In this document: in pieces, positions 1 to 24,415 of the stretch
How the letters are laid out: every line of letters begins with the position of its first letter
How positions within the stretch are numbered: the stretch's first letter is position 1
Notes under the pieces: model-generated
What the model was told of the DNA's origin: nothing
What the model saw: the letters and a program-made list of their open reading frames with translations, nothing else
Databases searched by the model: none
Position numbers and translations under genes: made by a program
NCBI GenBank assembly: GCA_037074765.1
Contig: JBAMDO010000071.1
Span: 1 to 64,000 of the forward strand
Length of the DNA stretch: 64,000 nucleotides
Direction: 5' to 3'
From: Mansonella perstans
Taxonomy: Eukaryota > Nematoda > Chromadorea > Rhabditida > Onchocercidae

Positions 1-89
1 AGGAAAAGTGCTGATATAAACATTCTTCAGTTCTTTTGTGATATAAATTTATCACTAGACTTTTTTTATTCTTCATATCATATGTAATG

Positions 90-117
90 AAAAAAAAAAA
101 AAAAAAAAAAAAAAAAA
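90..117. repeat. poly-A tract (28 A)
   Basis: An uninterrupted run of A follows the ATG at 87. The open frame across it is a poly-lysine artefact of the homopolymer rather than a gene. Confidence 0.9.
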
Positions 118-2101
118 CTGAACATATAAAAAGTAAAAAATTGGCAGAATTAATAATCAAATCATTAAGAATGAGCACTAAAAATAAAGCTTGCCACCCA
201 AGAAGGATAACACTGCCGATATCAAAACGATTATTGCCTTTCACTGTTATTTATTGTCAACGATCAGAGATTCTATACCATGCTTCATTCGAGAAGTATT
301 TCGTGCGCAACGTTTCGTCTGAAATGTTTATAAAATTATTCCTTAACAGAAACTTATAAAGAAGTAATGAAGAAGAGTATCAGATATGGTTTTACTGACT
401 TATAAATTGTATGTAAATCATGTGCTTTTATAGCCAAAATTGCCGAAATCCACAATCACAGTATCAATCTGCGTAATGATGTTTCAAATTTTTGAATTGA
501 AGCAACATTTTAAATAAGGCTGTTAGTTATGGTTTTATCAATTGATAATTCGTACTTTGAAAGAAATATAGCCAATTCTGTGCCATCCTTTCTTTTTGCA
601 AAGAAGACTTGAACAGCAAAGCTTTTGAAATGAAAAAAATTTATTTACCAGATGTCCATTTTGATCGATGAGAAGTCTCGTGAAATTCCACTTCATTTTT
701 TTTGTTAAAATTCTGCCGCTTTACTGTTAAAATCGATTTTGGCATAGATGAGATTCACAGTGGTTTTATCGCATAATTTTTTTAACAACAATTCCAAAAT
801 CCATTAGCGCAATAAAAGAAAGATTGAATCTACACTGCTCATATTTATTATCTTCTTGATTATAATACACTTAACTAAGCAATGAATCTCACACAGATCT
901 GCAAATTATTCTAACATAACATGTAGAGGTAAAAATAAACGAATAATATGAAAGATTCATATAAAGCATGAAAGAGATACAAATGTTTTAAAAAAAAAAT
1001 CAAAAAACAATTTTCAAAATGAGCATTAAAGTCAAATGCCATCGAAGTTCACTAGCTCTATTTTTTCCCGAATTAGAAGCCCAAAAAATGAAAAGAAAAT
1101 CTAACAGCATTACGAATTGATTACATGGAAATGTCGAATAAAGTTCTTCAACTCTGCAAAACTTTTGCAACTTTTTGAGCTTCTTATATTGATATTAAGA
1201 TAGATTACATTATAATGAAATGTTAATAATTACAGTCAGTTTAACTTTCCAATAAAATGCATGAATATATTTTAAAAATATTAAAACGGAAGAAAAGAAA
1301 CGAAGGAAAGAGGAAAAGAATAAAGTGTATGACAGAGAACTCGTCCATATTCTTCATTCTTTTATTTTAAGCTAAAAAGTGAAAAAAATGTTACGTACAA
1401 TAAATCTTTTCTTCAGTTTCACTTATTTTTTTCACTTACCTTACAACATCTTTCATCGTAAAATCATATATATATCGCCTCCGATTAAGTTCCCACGTAT
1501 TACGCACTTTACGTCAGCTACAAGAGGACTAACAACCACGGCACTTTACTTATACACGTAGAAAACAAAGAACTTCATTTAAAAAAACCTGAAATTGACG
1601 AAACAAATTCCAGTTTTTACCCGGCCCACATGATGACAGTATGCAAATCTAATGACTTACAATTAAAAATAAAAGTAAGAAAAGTGCTATCACGTGAACT
1701 CTGTGACCCTTGAACTCTGGATAGGTTGATATTTTAATTATAAGATAAAGTAAGTAAGAAATAAGATTGCTGGATAGATAAGGAATATAAAAAAGCATTT
1801 TTTCCTGAAAAAAAAATCATATTTGTTGTTCCGATCTCTTTTCTCTATCTTTCTTTTCAACTCACTTTCTATTCCACTTCTTTCCCGTAGTTACTTTCAC
1901 TTATCACTTTCCTCATATTTTTTTTTTCATTTTAAATTTTCCCACTGTGTACAATAAATTTATTACTGTACAACGATTTAGTGCTATAACACTGCTGTCA
2001 TATCCTTTCATATTATCAATGGAAAAAATGAAATTAAATAGAATGATTCATAATAATAATTGCATTCAAAGATTATATAGGTCATGCATTTTTGAGAATA
2101 C

Positions 2102-2229
2102 CTTGGAGAAGAACGTGTAGAATCAACGATATACACACATCTTGCGCAATGAGATGCACGTAATACGTTAAGCATCTGTTGCTGATTTGAAAAAGGTATA
2201 GCAAAGCAAAGCAATATAACAAAATGCAT
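2102..2229 (-). CDS. possible first exon of a small secreted protein
   Basis: I do not recognise this gene. On the minus strand an ATG at 2229-2227 opens a hydrophobic stretch that reads like a signal peptide (MHFVILLCFAIPFS), followed by QQQMLNVLRASHCARC and a polar tail. The frame runs to a plausible donor, AG|GTATTC, after position 2102, which would leave splice phase 2. Beyond the donor the frame continues with aromatic, AT-driven codons and stops at 2008, so I favour the splice. A possible terminal exon with a good acceptor lies on the same strand near 323-260, but I could not find middle exons that join the phases. It could also be a chance open frame in AT-rich DNA. Confidence 0.25.
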
Positions 2230-2894
2230 AATAGCTAATTAAGAAGCTTTTGGCATAATTAACAGAGATTAGGGGGAATTTCAGAATGTTTAATATTTTA
2301 GCAATGAATGACCCGCTCTATAATTTCTTTTTTCATCCTTTCCTTCTTTCATCTAATGTTTCCGCTTAAATGATTAATAATAAGCTGAAATTGAAATCCA
2401 TATAGTATGTTATTAATATTATAGTTGTGGAAAAATAATTTCATTCGAAATGGGTAAAGAATCGAATATCCAATGTTAGTTTTAAATTCACTAATAGCTA
2501 GCTAGAGCTACTCAATTAGCCAGGATCATTTGACCAAATATGACTAATGGCCAATAATTCTATCATTCAAAAAAGACTTACTCTGAAAAAATTTATAGAG
2601 ATTGATTATATCCATATCCAGTTCAGCTAATCTTATCACTTTTCTTTGATAATTTTCTACTGATAATCTTTCAATGCTAACAATTTATGAAATATTAACA
2701 GTGCCTTTTTTTTTACAATTATTTCTTCTCTTTTCTCTCTCTCTTTGATGATATGAATCCAATTTAATAATCAGCAGGAATACCATAGATATGAGGTTTA
2801 CGAGACTGGAATTATTTAATGTTGTGATTATTTCATAAATGAAATCCGCAAGGAATTCATAGTGAATGAAAAATTTTTGATAAATTTATTGAAG

Positions 2895-2915
2895 GAGAGA
2901 GAGAGAGAGAGAGAG
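2895..2915. repeat. (GA)n microsatellite
   Basis: About ten GA dinucleotides sit in a purine-rich patch, with no gene nearby. Confidence 0.9.
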
Positions 2916-3162
2916 GAAAGAGGGATAGAACTGATTTAAAATTTACTGATTAGAGTGGACGGTAAGAAAAAGGAGAATGAAGGCGGTCATTGGCATTTTT
3001 AGCATAGTTGTAATTAAAATTTTGGCAACGGAATACCGAACTTTGTACCGAATTTTCTCTTCCTTTCCATTAACCAAAACGTGCTGTGTGTTGACCTTGC
3101 GCAAATTTCACGATTCATCAGTAATTTCCGCTCAATTCACCTTTAAATAATGAACACCACGT

Positions 3163-3171
3163 ACATACACA

Positions 3172-3231
<60 letters not shown>

Positions 3232-3252
3232 TACATACACAACACACACACA
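3163..3252. repeat. (CA)n microsatellite, interrupted
   Basis: Roughly 90 bp of CA/TG dinucleotides carry a few ACAT interruptions near both ends. It is likely to be length-polymorphic. Confidence 0.95.
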
Positions 3253-3581
3253 ATTCTTGTGCTATCAATAAATTCGCATCAATGATATTAAATTTTTTTA
3301 AATGTTAAATCTCTTACATTAATTGGATGTTTAATGATTTGATGAAATTGAAACATAAGAGTGAATGATATCGAAATTTAGGAAACTAGCTATGCCAACG
3401 ATTAAAATGTGCATTCATTGAGGAACAGTTCATTTTTTTATCATGAATGGCATGGCAATTTGTTGACTTCAATTTTTTTTTTTTATTTTTATTTTTTAAA
3501 AACTGTTCTTTCCAGTGACACTAAATGCATATAGGCAAGAGAGTTAACAGTGCCAGCTGACGACATCAATCATTGATAATT

Positions 3582-3608
3582 GCCTTTAGGCGATAATTGC
3601 CTAAAGGC
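3582..3608. repeat. short perfect hairpin
   Basis: GCCTTTAGGC at 3582-3591 is the exact reverse complement of GCCTAAAGGC at 3599-3608, with a 7-base loop. The motif GATAATTGCC also occurs twice here in direct orientation. Nothing around it is coding. Confidence 0.8.
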
Positions 3609-5233
3609 GTTCTTTGTACAAATCATCTTTGGTTTTTGTCAATGATAACTTTTTCTCAACTCAAATGTTGCAACCATAAAAAGAGATAATTACTTTCTAA
3701 TTGGCAATTTCAATGCTATTGTTTTCAACAAAATGCTTCACATAACTAACTACTTTTATTTATTCATCTATAATTCATCTATTGGAATAAATCTTCCATC
3801 GATCATTTCCAACAGATTATCGCTGCCATCGATGGATATAAATTTGCAACTAACCATTGCTTCCCTTTTCTTTTCAATTTTCCTAAAAATGGTTGTTAAT
3901 TTAATTTTAATTTAAAAACAATATTAAATAGAGTGTCACTGAGTGCTGAAATTAATGTGCTTGATAAAGTGAAAATATATTCCTGATGTTTTGTCATTTG
4001 ATGTTGTGAATTATAATGTCCTTCATACAATGTGACAGTTTGCCCTGGTTAGATTTTCTGAAAAATCAAGGAAAACTTGTTCAATTTTAATGGTTAAGAA
4101 TGAGATTAGTGTGATATAATTATTACCTTGTCAATTGTTTACATCTTTCTTAATAAATAAATGCCAACGGCATGCTTCTCATTCTTCCATCTCATCTCCT
4201 CCTCCATCATCTTAATTATATCTCTTTTCCCTTTCCAGTATCATTATTTTTCTTTTCTTTTATAATTTCCTTAAGAAAGTTGATTAATTTACTTTACAGT
4301 CAAATAGGATTTAAATACACTGCTCCGATTTCATTTTTTTTTTTTTTTTTGCAGTTGCAATTGCAATCATTTTCCTGAAATAATTGTATGTGGATAGAGT
4401 AGCTCATTAGTTCATTTGTGAATAGAAAAGCTCATTAGTCATTCAGCTCATCAGTTCATTACCAGAAACTATCAGGACTTCACAACAAACAATAATGTTG
4501 TTTGGCTTCAGAAAGAAAGCAAATAATGTTAACTATTAAAAAGTTTCACTTATTCCATCTGATTATTAAACCTGGTTTAAAAAAAAAAAAAAAAAAGAAA
4601 CAATTTAAAAAGGCTTTGCTAATATTCAGTTATTTTCTCTGTAAAGCTTTTAAAAAATAAACTGTCTCTCTCCTAATTGTTATTAGTTTTGTGGAAGATA
4701 AGGCTATAATTCAATTTGTTGTCTTCAGATCAATTTGTGAATGACTTCAATTTAGCTAATTAAATGTTACAAGTATATTTGTTTATTTATTTCATTGTTT
4801 CTTCATTTACTCATTTATTCATTTACTTGTCCATTTGATTTTTCATTGTGATACTCATTTATTCATTGCAGTCAGAATTTACCTATTCATTCACATAATT
4901 GTCCATTTTCTAAATTAAACTCTTGAATGATCGGAAATTAAATTAAAGTTTACTGATAAAATGGTGAAAGGTTTAATATATGGCGACCTTGGCGATTTAA
5001 TTTTATAGTATCTCTGTGTTTGTTAGGCAGGTAATTCATACTCAGATACGTAAAATGACCGTATAATATTGTGAATTTTAATTGCTGAAATAAAATTCCA
5101 ATTTTTTTTAATAGTGTAATTATGTATTACTTTATAAGCGAGTAAATAGAGAAAAGTATAACGAAACTAGTATTCAGCACTGAGAAATCTCGGTCGATAA
5201 GTGCGAAGAATGAAATATAGCGTTTTATCATTA

Positions 5234-5472
5234 GGATGAATACTTGTTTTTATATAATACTCAAGAGAATACCTTAAATTATCATTAGCTCATACTAGGT
5301 AAATTGTAAATGAAGTAATACGATGTGATAGTTATTCATTTTTTAACCGTTAATTATCTTAATTAACAATACATTGGTAATAGACATGATTTATATATGA
5401 CATCTGTAAATTGAAATAATAAAATAATTTAAGGTATTCTCTTGAGTATTATATAAAAACAAGTATTCATCC
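5234..5472. mobile_element. MITE-like element with 49 bp inverted ends
   Basis: Positions 5234-5282 are the exact reverse complement of 5424-5472 over all 49 bases. The arms are separated by 141 bp of AT-rich DNA containing a near-palindrome around 5350. The element is too short to code for anything. The structure fits a miniature inverted-repeat element or a recent inverted duplication. I could not identify a clean target-site duplication at the edges, so the transposon reading is an inference. Perfect arm identity implies a young event or active homogenisation. Confidence 0.6.
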
Positions 5473-5653
5473 ATCAATATCATCCAACATGCCTAAATCA
5501 ACAACATCAACAAAATATAAATAGATTGATCTCTTCTTCATTCGTTCCTTCTCTTTCTTTTACCCATCCTTTTCACCCCTTCTTCCTCGGGATATTTAAG
5601 AAAGAATGTATGAAGGGGTGGAGGGAAAGAGCTGTCGTTCCTGCGGTAACCAT

Positions 5654-5851
5654 CTATCTGTAATTGTCTCCTACAATTACTGGTCCCTTCCTGTTCACTT
5701 TCTCAACCTTAATTAATTTTTTCCCTTCAATTTTTCTACGCATAGATATTGCTGGAATTACATTTGTACTGTCAGTTATATCTGATCGATTGTCACAATT
5801 ATCGTTTCTTCGTGAAAAATGAAAAAAAATCATTTTTTGATTTCTTTCCAT
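5654..5851 (-). CDS. possible 65-residue basic protein
   Basis: An ATG-started single-exon frame on the minus strand encodes 65 residues. The first dozen are AT-driven. The rest, from about residue 14, has mixed codon use unlike the surrounding filler (for example SDITDSTNVIPAISMRRK), ending in a Lys/Val-rich tail. It is divergent from the TOX gene at 6090, and the 240 bp between them would be a shared promoter. I recognise no family. It may be a real small gene, an exon of a longer one, or chance. Confidence 0.25.
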   Translation of the reverse strand: MERNQKMIFFHFSRRNDNCDNRSDITDSTNVIPAISMRRKIEGKKLIKVEKVNRKGPVIVGDNYR

Positions 5852-6080
5852 TTTTTTGGAAAAAAGTTGTAAAATTTATAAATTTATCTTAAAATGAATT
5901 TTTTCATAAATTTGGAAAAGTTTCTTTCATTTTCACTCAGTTTACGCTCATTTCTCAATACTTGAAAGGTACAGTAGTGATCGGCTCATTAAATTCAACA
6001 GCAATGTAACTTTTAATTTTCTTTTTTTCTCCTCAACATTCTTCAAGTGTTAATTGCGATGAATTCTTGTTTCACTTCAG

Positions 6081-6089
6081 AAGGAATAG
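6081..6089 (+). other. splice acceptor and very short leader of the TOX gene
   Basis: A pyrimidine-rich TTTCACTTCAG ends at 6080, and the first ATG after it is the TOX start codon at 6090. This spacing is what a spliced-leader trans-splice site looks like in nematodes. A cis-spliced upstream non-coding exon cannot be excluded. Confidence 0.5.
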
Positions 6090-7205
6090 ATGTATCACCC
6101 GACGTCATTCTACTACTCAACGACACCGTCATGTACAGATAACAATTGTATTGATTTCGGAATTTATGGAATTGAACAGAATGACTGCTGTTTGGACCTA
6201 AACTGTATTGAGCCATCATTGGTGCCTGAAGAACAGCAAGCATATATCCATGCTACTGCTGCATACAATAATGGTATTACAACTAGTAACAGTATAAATG
6301 ATACAGTAACAGATAGTACAGATCAAATGACCAGCCGGACTTCACGTCGAACGATCAGGAAAAAACGCTCAAAAAAGGATCCGAATGAACCTCAAAAGTA
6401 GGAGTTTCCTAGCATTTCCACTGAATCTTTTCCGAACTGTTTCAAAGTTCTAATTTTGTATTTCACTGAGAACAAGTGCTTTGTTAATGACATATAATGA
6501 TAATTTCAATAACAAAACCCATCAGATCATCTTCTTCATTTCAGGCCCGTTTCGGCATATGCCTTATTTTTCCGTGACACACAAGCCGCCATTAAAGGAA
6601 GGAGTCCGAATGCCAGTTTTGGCGAGGTATCGAAAATTGTAGCATCGATGTGGGATTCGTTAGACTGCCATGCGAAAAATGTTGGTCTTTTAAAATTTTC
6701 CAATGAAAGTTTGGGGAAATTTGAAATTAAAAATTTACTTTTTCTACATTTTCTAGAATAAGTTATAAGTTTGCATTTTCAGGTGTACAAACAAAAAACA
6801 GAAATTGCAAAAAAGGATTACTTAAAAAAGCTTGCAGTCTATCGTGCTCAGCAAATATCACAGGTAGAGTAATTGATATAAATAAGTCTTGCTAAGAAAG
6901 ATATATGTGACCTTACCTAATGATTTGTGCTAAGATTAGGAAACAGCACATGTTGTATTGAAATTCAGAATTTTAGGAATTTATTATAGAATGAAACAAT
7001 TCAACCGATATCAGTACCGGAAAAAGGAGAACTACAAACAGTGAAAACAGTAAAAACAGTGAATTCAACAAGTTCATCAAGCATAAAACAAGAAGTGTCG
7101 ACTGCAATAGATGAAATGACCCTGGCAAATTTGATAACTCGCCCACCTTCGACAAATTTTCCATCGCTTTACATCCATCAGCGGTTCGTAAAATTGAATT
7201 TGTAA
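6090..7205 (+). CDS. TOX-family HMG-box transcription factor
   Basis: Four exons: 6090-6397, 6545-6680, 6783-6863, 6990-7205. They join in phase to 246 residues. Residues 1 to about 92 are Ser/Thr/Asn-rich and end in a basic patch ([18 protein letters not shown]) resembling the nuclear-localisation segment in front of the TOX box. The single HMG box begins [18 protein letters not shown] and includes [15 protein letters not shown], then [17 protein letters not shown]. These are hallmark residues of TOX/TOX2/TOX3/TOX4 rather than of SOX or HMGB proteins. TOX proteins bind DNA with little sequence specificity and act in chromatin-level transcription control. The C-terminal 70 residues are low-complexity and lack the vertebrate Cys-rich tail. 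The stop at 7203-7205 could be replaced by splicing at a donor near 7186, so the 3' end is the least certain part. Confidence 0.9.
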
Positions 7206-8734
7206 TCTCTTCCTTCATCTGTCTTATGCTCTTTAAGATCTAAGGGATTATCTGCTCCAATTTCTAAGATTTAGCTGCAACCCCATTCTCTAAGATACTT
7301 CAACAAGTTGGATCCAACAGGGATGGAAGTGAAACATGATTATTCTTAGTCTCTCGTAGTTTTTTAGGCATTTTCCCAATTTCGCACTACCCATTTTTGT
7401 TAGAATCCGTGTCACCCTCAAGTCAGTTTTAATCTTCTGTGTATCCCCGGGACTTGAAAAAGTGATCCTATTTACATCGTTTATTTACTCTCTAGGTCGA
7501 TAATCTTATTGATTGACTTTTTTAAAAAATTTAAATTAAAATTTCCGAAGTTCTGTTGTATTGGCTTTTAAAATATTCGAGAAATCTAATTATGTTTTTT
7601 AATGAATATTTCACACTCAAATTCTATCTCAACAAATAAATTTGAAATTCGAAATTTTAGTTTAAATCAAAAAACGGAAAAGAATATCGTCGGCAACTTA
7701 TAATATTGTGTTGAAGCAGTGGATTAAGACAGTGATCTCAACCAGAAAGCGTCGGATGAACTGACAAAAAACTTCCAAATCAATTTTGTCCGGTTTCATT
7801 TCTCCTCTGAATCACTGACTGTTCATTAAATTAACTAATATTTCATTTAGTGATCATATTTCTATTTTTTTTAATGGAAATAAAAGGTTGAGAGGGACTT
7901 TTGTTACTTCAACAATTTTACAGTAATCATCGTTAGCTTGGTTGGTATATGGACTTTTCTATATCCAACAGAATGGCGATATTGGTGTTAATTCTGGGAC
8001 ATTTAAGTGTGACTTATCTATTGTAAATCTTTCTATAATTTCATTATGTTCATTGATGAATACCATTATCTTTAACTGAATCTTTCCATTCGTTGTATTT
8101 CTTCGATTCTGGGAGAGACTGTAAGTTTCTATTCATTACAAATTATTTGTTATGCCGTTCCTAACTTTCACTGGATATGGTATTCCAGTAAGAGAGTAAG
8201 GAAATATAAGATGAGATCGAAGGCAGCATGCTAGGTTTTATGCAGAATGAAGAAATGCAAAGAGATCATTTATTTAACTAGTGGTAATCAAAATATAAGA
8301 AAAATTTGCATACAAAGGAGTTAATATAAATTTGAAAAGGCTCAAATTTCGCACATTTTTTGATTTACATAATTAAAGCAAAGTGTTGAACTTGTCGAAT
8401 TTAACTGAAGGGATACATTCAAGCAACACTGAACCATTATTATTCAGTTCCACTGGGTACTGTTTAAGATCTGCTTGTTTGTCTTTATTAGCAAAGGAAG
8501 TTTCTTCTATCAGAATAACATTAATCAAGCAAGTATATGTAGGAGCGAGTTTAACAAAAAACTTTCTGTGTTTAACAAAAAAAAAGTTTAACAAAAAACT
8601 CTCTGTGTCAACTCCACAATCACATTTCATAATAGCTAATGAGTTATCAGATGACAATAGGATATCTTTCGAGAGAAAAACTTAGGCACTTTTTCTTGTA
8701 AGCCAAGAACATTCTTCTATTTTTCCATTTACAG
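7206..8734 (+). other. 3' flank of TOX gene; no clear exon
   Basis: This AT-rich interval presumably holds the TOX 3' UTR. A phrase at 8154-8189 (ATG, twelve codons, then a good donor GTAAGAG) could be a first exon of the next gene, but its phase does not match the acceptor at 8734. Two near-identical 23 bp copies (8548-8570 and 8585-8607) lie here. Confidence 0.5.
8548..8607. repeat. 23 bp direct duplication
   Basis: Positions 8548-8570 and 8585-8607 are the same 23 bases with one mismatch. This local duplication makes the open frames here repetitive. Confidence 0.85.
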
Positions 8735-9843
8735 TACTACCAATGATGTGAACGAATATTGGGCATTAATCTATCAATATTTCATATTTGACTTTGATTA
8801 TATCCCATTAGTCATCGAAGTAGTTGGTATTATAACTACTGTAGCAACATGTATTCTGATCCATTTAATTATGAAGAAATCTTATGAAGATCCATATCAG
8901 CCAACATTTCATCATTCAATCCATAACCAATATTATAACAAACAACTGGATAAATTTTTAAATGAGCAGAATAAAAAGAATGAAATGGTACGTGATCTAC
9001 TTTCAAACACACAAGATACCGTAATGTTTGCTTATACACTAAAGGCATTCATATAGCATTTTTCTGGAATGCCAACTTCCATATAACTTTTAATGTGGAG
9101 TTGTTGAACTTCTAATCTCGTGACACATTAAATATTTGAAATTCTCGTTTCCGTGAATTCAATGAATTTCGAATATTCTTTTTTGTTCAACTTTCAAACT
9201 AACTGTTTCAAACTTTCACTTCGACTGTTAGAACTAGTGCATTTTAAATCAAACAGTTTAGAATGCATTTTTGTTCAAAATTCTCTTGACTCGTAATATA
9301 ATCATGCCATTTGTACATTTCTTTTAAAACAAAAAGATTTCAAATCACTGGAAATAATCGTCTGTTTCATATCAGACAGTTTCTCAAACTTCGCAGCAAT
9401 CACTTGAACAATCATCAATTGAACGAAAGAAAAAAAATACAAGAGATGACCAAGAAAAAGCATCGTCTTCAAGACAATATCAGGTTTCAGGAATACAATT
9501 TCTCAAAACATTTCTGATCATATTGTTCCAGAAATGGAATAGGAAAGGATAAATCCCTAAGAGACTTTTTGAAATTGTCAAGAAAAAATAGATGAAGCTA
9601 GACGAAATAAGATACCTAGAAATACATCTTTTCACCAAAACAGCGCCAATTGCATAGATGTATGCTGAACTTAAAAGCCATCTGGGTAAATCCTATCCTT
9701 CTATTTCATTTCTAAAAAATGTTTTCTCACAAAATTTGAATCTTTCCTTAAGTGTCGCAAAATTGAAGTTTCAGTTGAAATCTAAATCTAGCAAGAATTC
9801 AATTGCTACGACAGAACCTTCAATATCAATGAATGAAAAGTAA
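8735..9843 (+). CDS. small single-pass membrane protein, 5' end missing
   Basis: Predicted exons: 8735-8987, 9376-9483, 9620-9685, 9775-9843. Each has consensus borders, and the phases join through to a TAA at 9841. The first starts in phase 2, so at least one upstream exon with the start codon is missing from my model. Exon 8735 encodes TTNDVNEYW, then a single transmembrane helix of about 25 residues (YIPLVIEVVGIITTVATCIL), then basic residues and SYEDPYQ. A Lys/Ser/Gln-rich cytoplasmic tail follows, including SQTSQQSLEQSSIERKKK. The layout of one helix followed by basic residues, Ser and DPY resembles KCNE potassium-channel accessory subunits (MPS proteins in C. elegans), but this rests on a short motif only. 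The third exon is the weakest. No antisense or neighbouring gene explains the open frame. Confidence 0.45.
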
Positions 9844-11394
9844 TTTGATTGTTGGCATATGTGTCTTCAACTGAAGGTACATCTTTCGTATTATCTGTCT
9901 AGATGAAATGAAAATTTTACTTCATCAAATTTTCAAAAAGCATCGATGTAAATTGAATTGAACAGATACATTTCATTAAACAGAATGAAAAGAACAAAAG
10001 ATAGATGAAGTTTTTTAATTTTTTAAATTCACAAAATTTTATTTGTGTAATAGAAAGCAACAACACAATCATTGAGTGGAATGTAAAAAAAGTGATGAAT
10101 ATAAGCAGGAATTTTTGAGAACGACATGAACTATGAGAGACATGCCTCTGTTCCATTAGCTATCCCAAACAGAATGATCAGACTAATTCCAAGAACTGAC
10201 TTAGGAGACATAAATCTTCACGGAAAGGAATTTTTTTCCTGGAATCAAGAATAACTAAACTATGCTTGTTTCGTTATTAAGAGAAGTATGTAAACTTCTG
10301 TGACGAATCAAAAGAGCAAAATCCATTAAGGACTTCAGAAATTGGCATGTTTATTGAGATTATTTAAAGGAAATGTACTATAAAAGCCGATTCTTCTTGT
10401 CTGTACCTTAGGTCAATGCAAATGTTTTTTTTTTTTTTTTTTTTTAAACTACGTAAAGTGAACTTGTTTTCCTGCAGATTTGCTAAAAATTATCAAATAA
10501 ATTGAATTTGTTCACATTCAAAATAAGCCACAAAGCAAGATTATGACTGCAACCAAAGACAAATCTAACATTTGATGTTATTAAAATAACCCTCCGACAT
10601 TATATTAGAATTAAATTTTAATTTTCCTCTCCAATGTTTTTCAACTATGCTAGAAAAAAAAGAGATTTTTATTTTTAAATAAAGCATCACAAAATAAGCT
10701 TTATTAAAATTGAAAATGGTTCTTAATAGCTTCCTCAAGGTGTCGAAATATTTGCCGCGAAAGAGAAAATTTATAAATCTCCCACATAGAATTGGCAAAC
10801 AACAAAGTCAAGTTCAATGCTATGATCGCAAATTTTATTCATTTCTAAAAAATTATTCAAAGTAGCATCAAAATTTCTCAAAATTTGCAGCGATTTACAA
10901 AACAAAATCCACCGATGATGTGGAATTCTTTCCAAAACTTTTCAATTATGCATATTGTCCTGCAGCAAGAAGTTTGTTGGAACTGGAAACTCCTAAATTT
11001 TTTTTCAAGGAAAATTGAAATACTTGAGCAAGTTATAGCAAATTTAGCAGAACTGAATTCACAAATAAAAAAATACATTAAAATCATTTAATTATCACAG
11101 ATCATAGAAATCCATATCACTTTCACTATCATAATGCTATCGATATGCTTTGAAAAACACAGATAATTGGAAACGATAAGGAAAATATAAATAGATTTTT
11201 TTAAAGTATGAAAAGATTTATCAAAATGAATACTCTGCTAATTTTGACCATATCAATGAAAACATGATGTCAAAGAAGAAATGGACTTTAATTACTAATA
11301 ACAAAGCAAATTTCTGCTAATATTACAAACCTAGAGTATACAAAAGAAAAACACTAACGAACAATCCAATAACTTTCATAAATAATAACGAACA
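9844..11394. other. convergent 3' intergenic interval
   Basis: This lies between the 3' ends of the membrane-protein gene (+) and the agef-1 gene (-). I see a poly-T run near 10427-10445 and several short A/T-driven frames on both strands, none with splice or homology support. Confidence 0.6.
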
Positions 11395-24393
<12,999 letters not shown>

Positions 24394-24397
<4 letters not shown>

Positions 24398-24408
24398 ATC
24401 AAAAACAT
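24394..24408 (-). promoter_or_regulatory. tiny upstream ORF overlapping the agef-1 start
   Basis: The leader after the poly-pyrimidine acceptor (exon begins at 24415) contains an ATG at 24408-24406 that opens four codons and a TGA. That TGA overlaps the agef-1 ATG as ATGA. A ribosome meeting this ATG would finish exactly on the main start, which may tune initiation. A start further upstream in the main frame is not available before the acceptor. Confidence 0.4.
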
Positions 24409-24415
24409 TTTGCTT

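Larger units (their letters stand above)
2230..5233. other. gene-poor interval
   Basis: Apart from the microsatellites and the hairpin listed separately, I see only short A/T-driven open frames with no splice support and no recognisable protein, on either strand. Confidence 0.6.

Noticed and set aside
8373..8685. Overlapping 94- and 100-residue frames on opposite strands
   Set aside because: They overlap a 23 bp duplication and have no splice borders matching the phase of the next exon.
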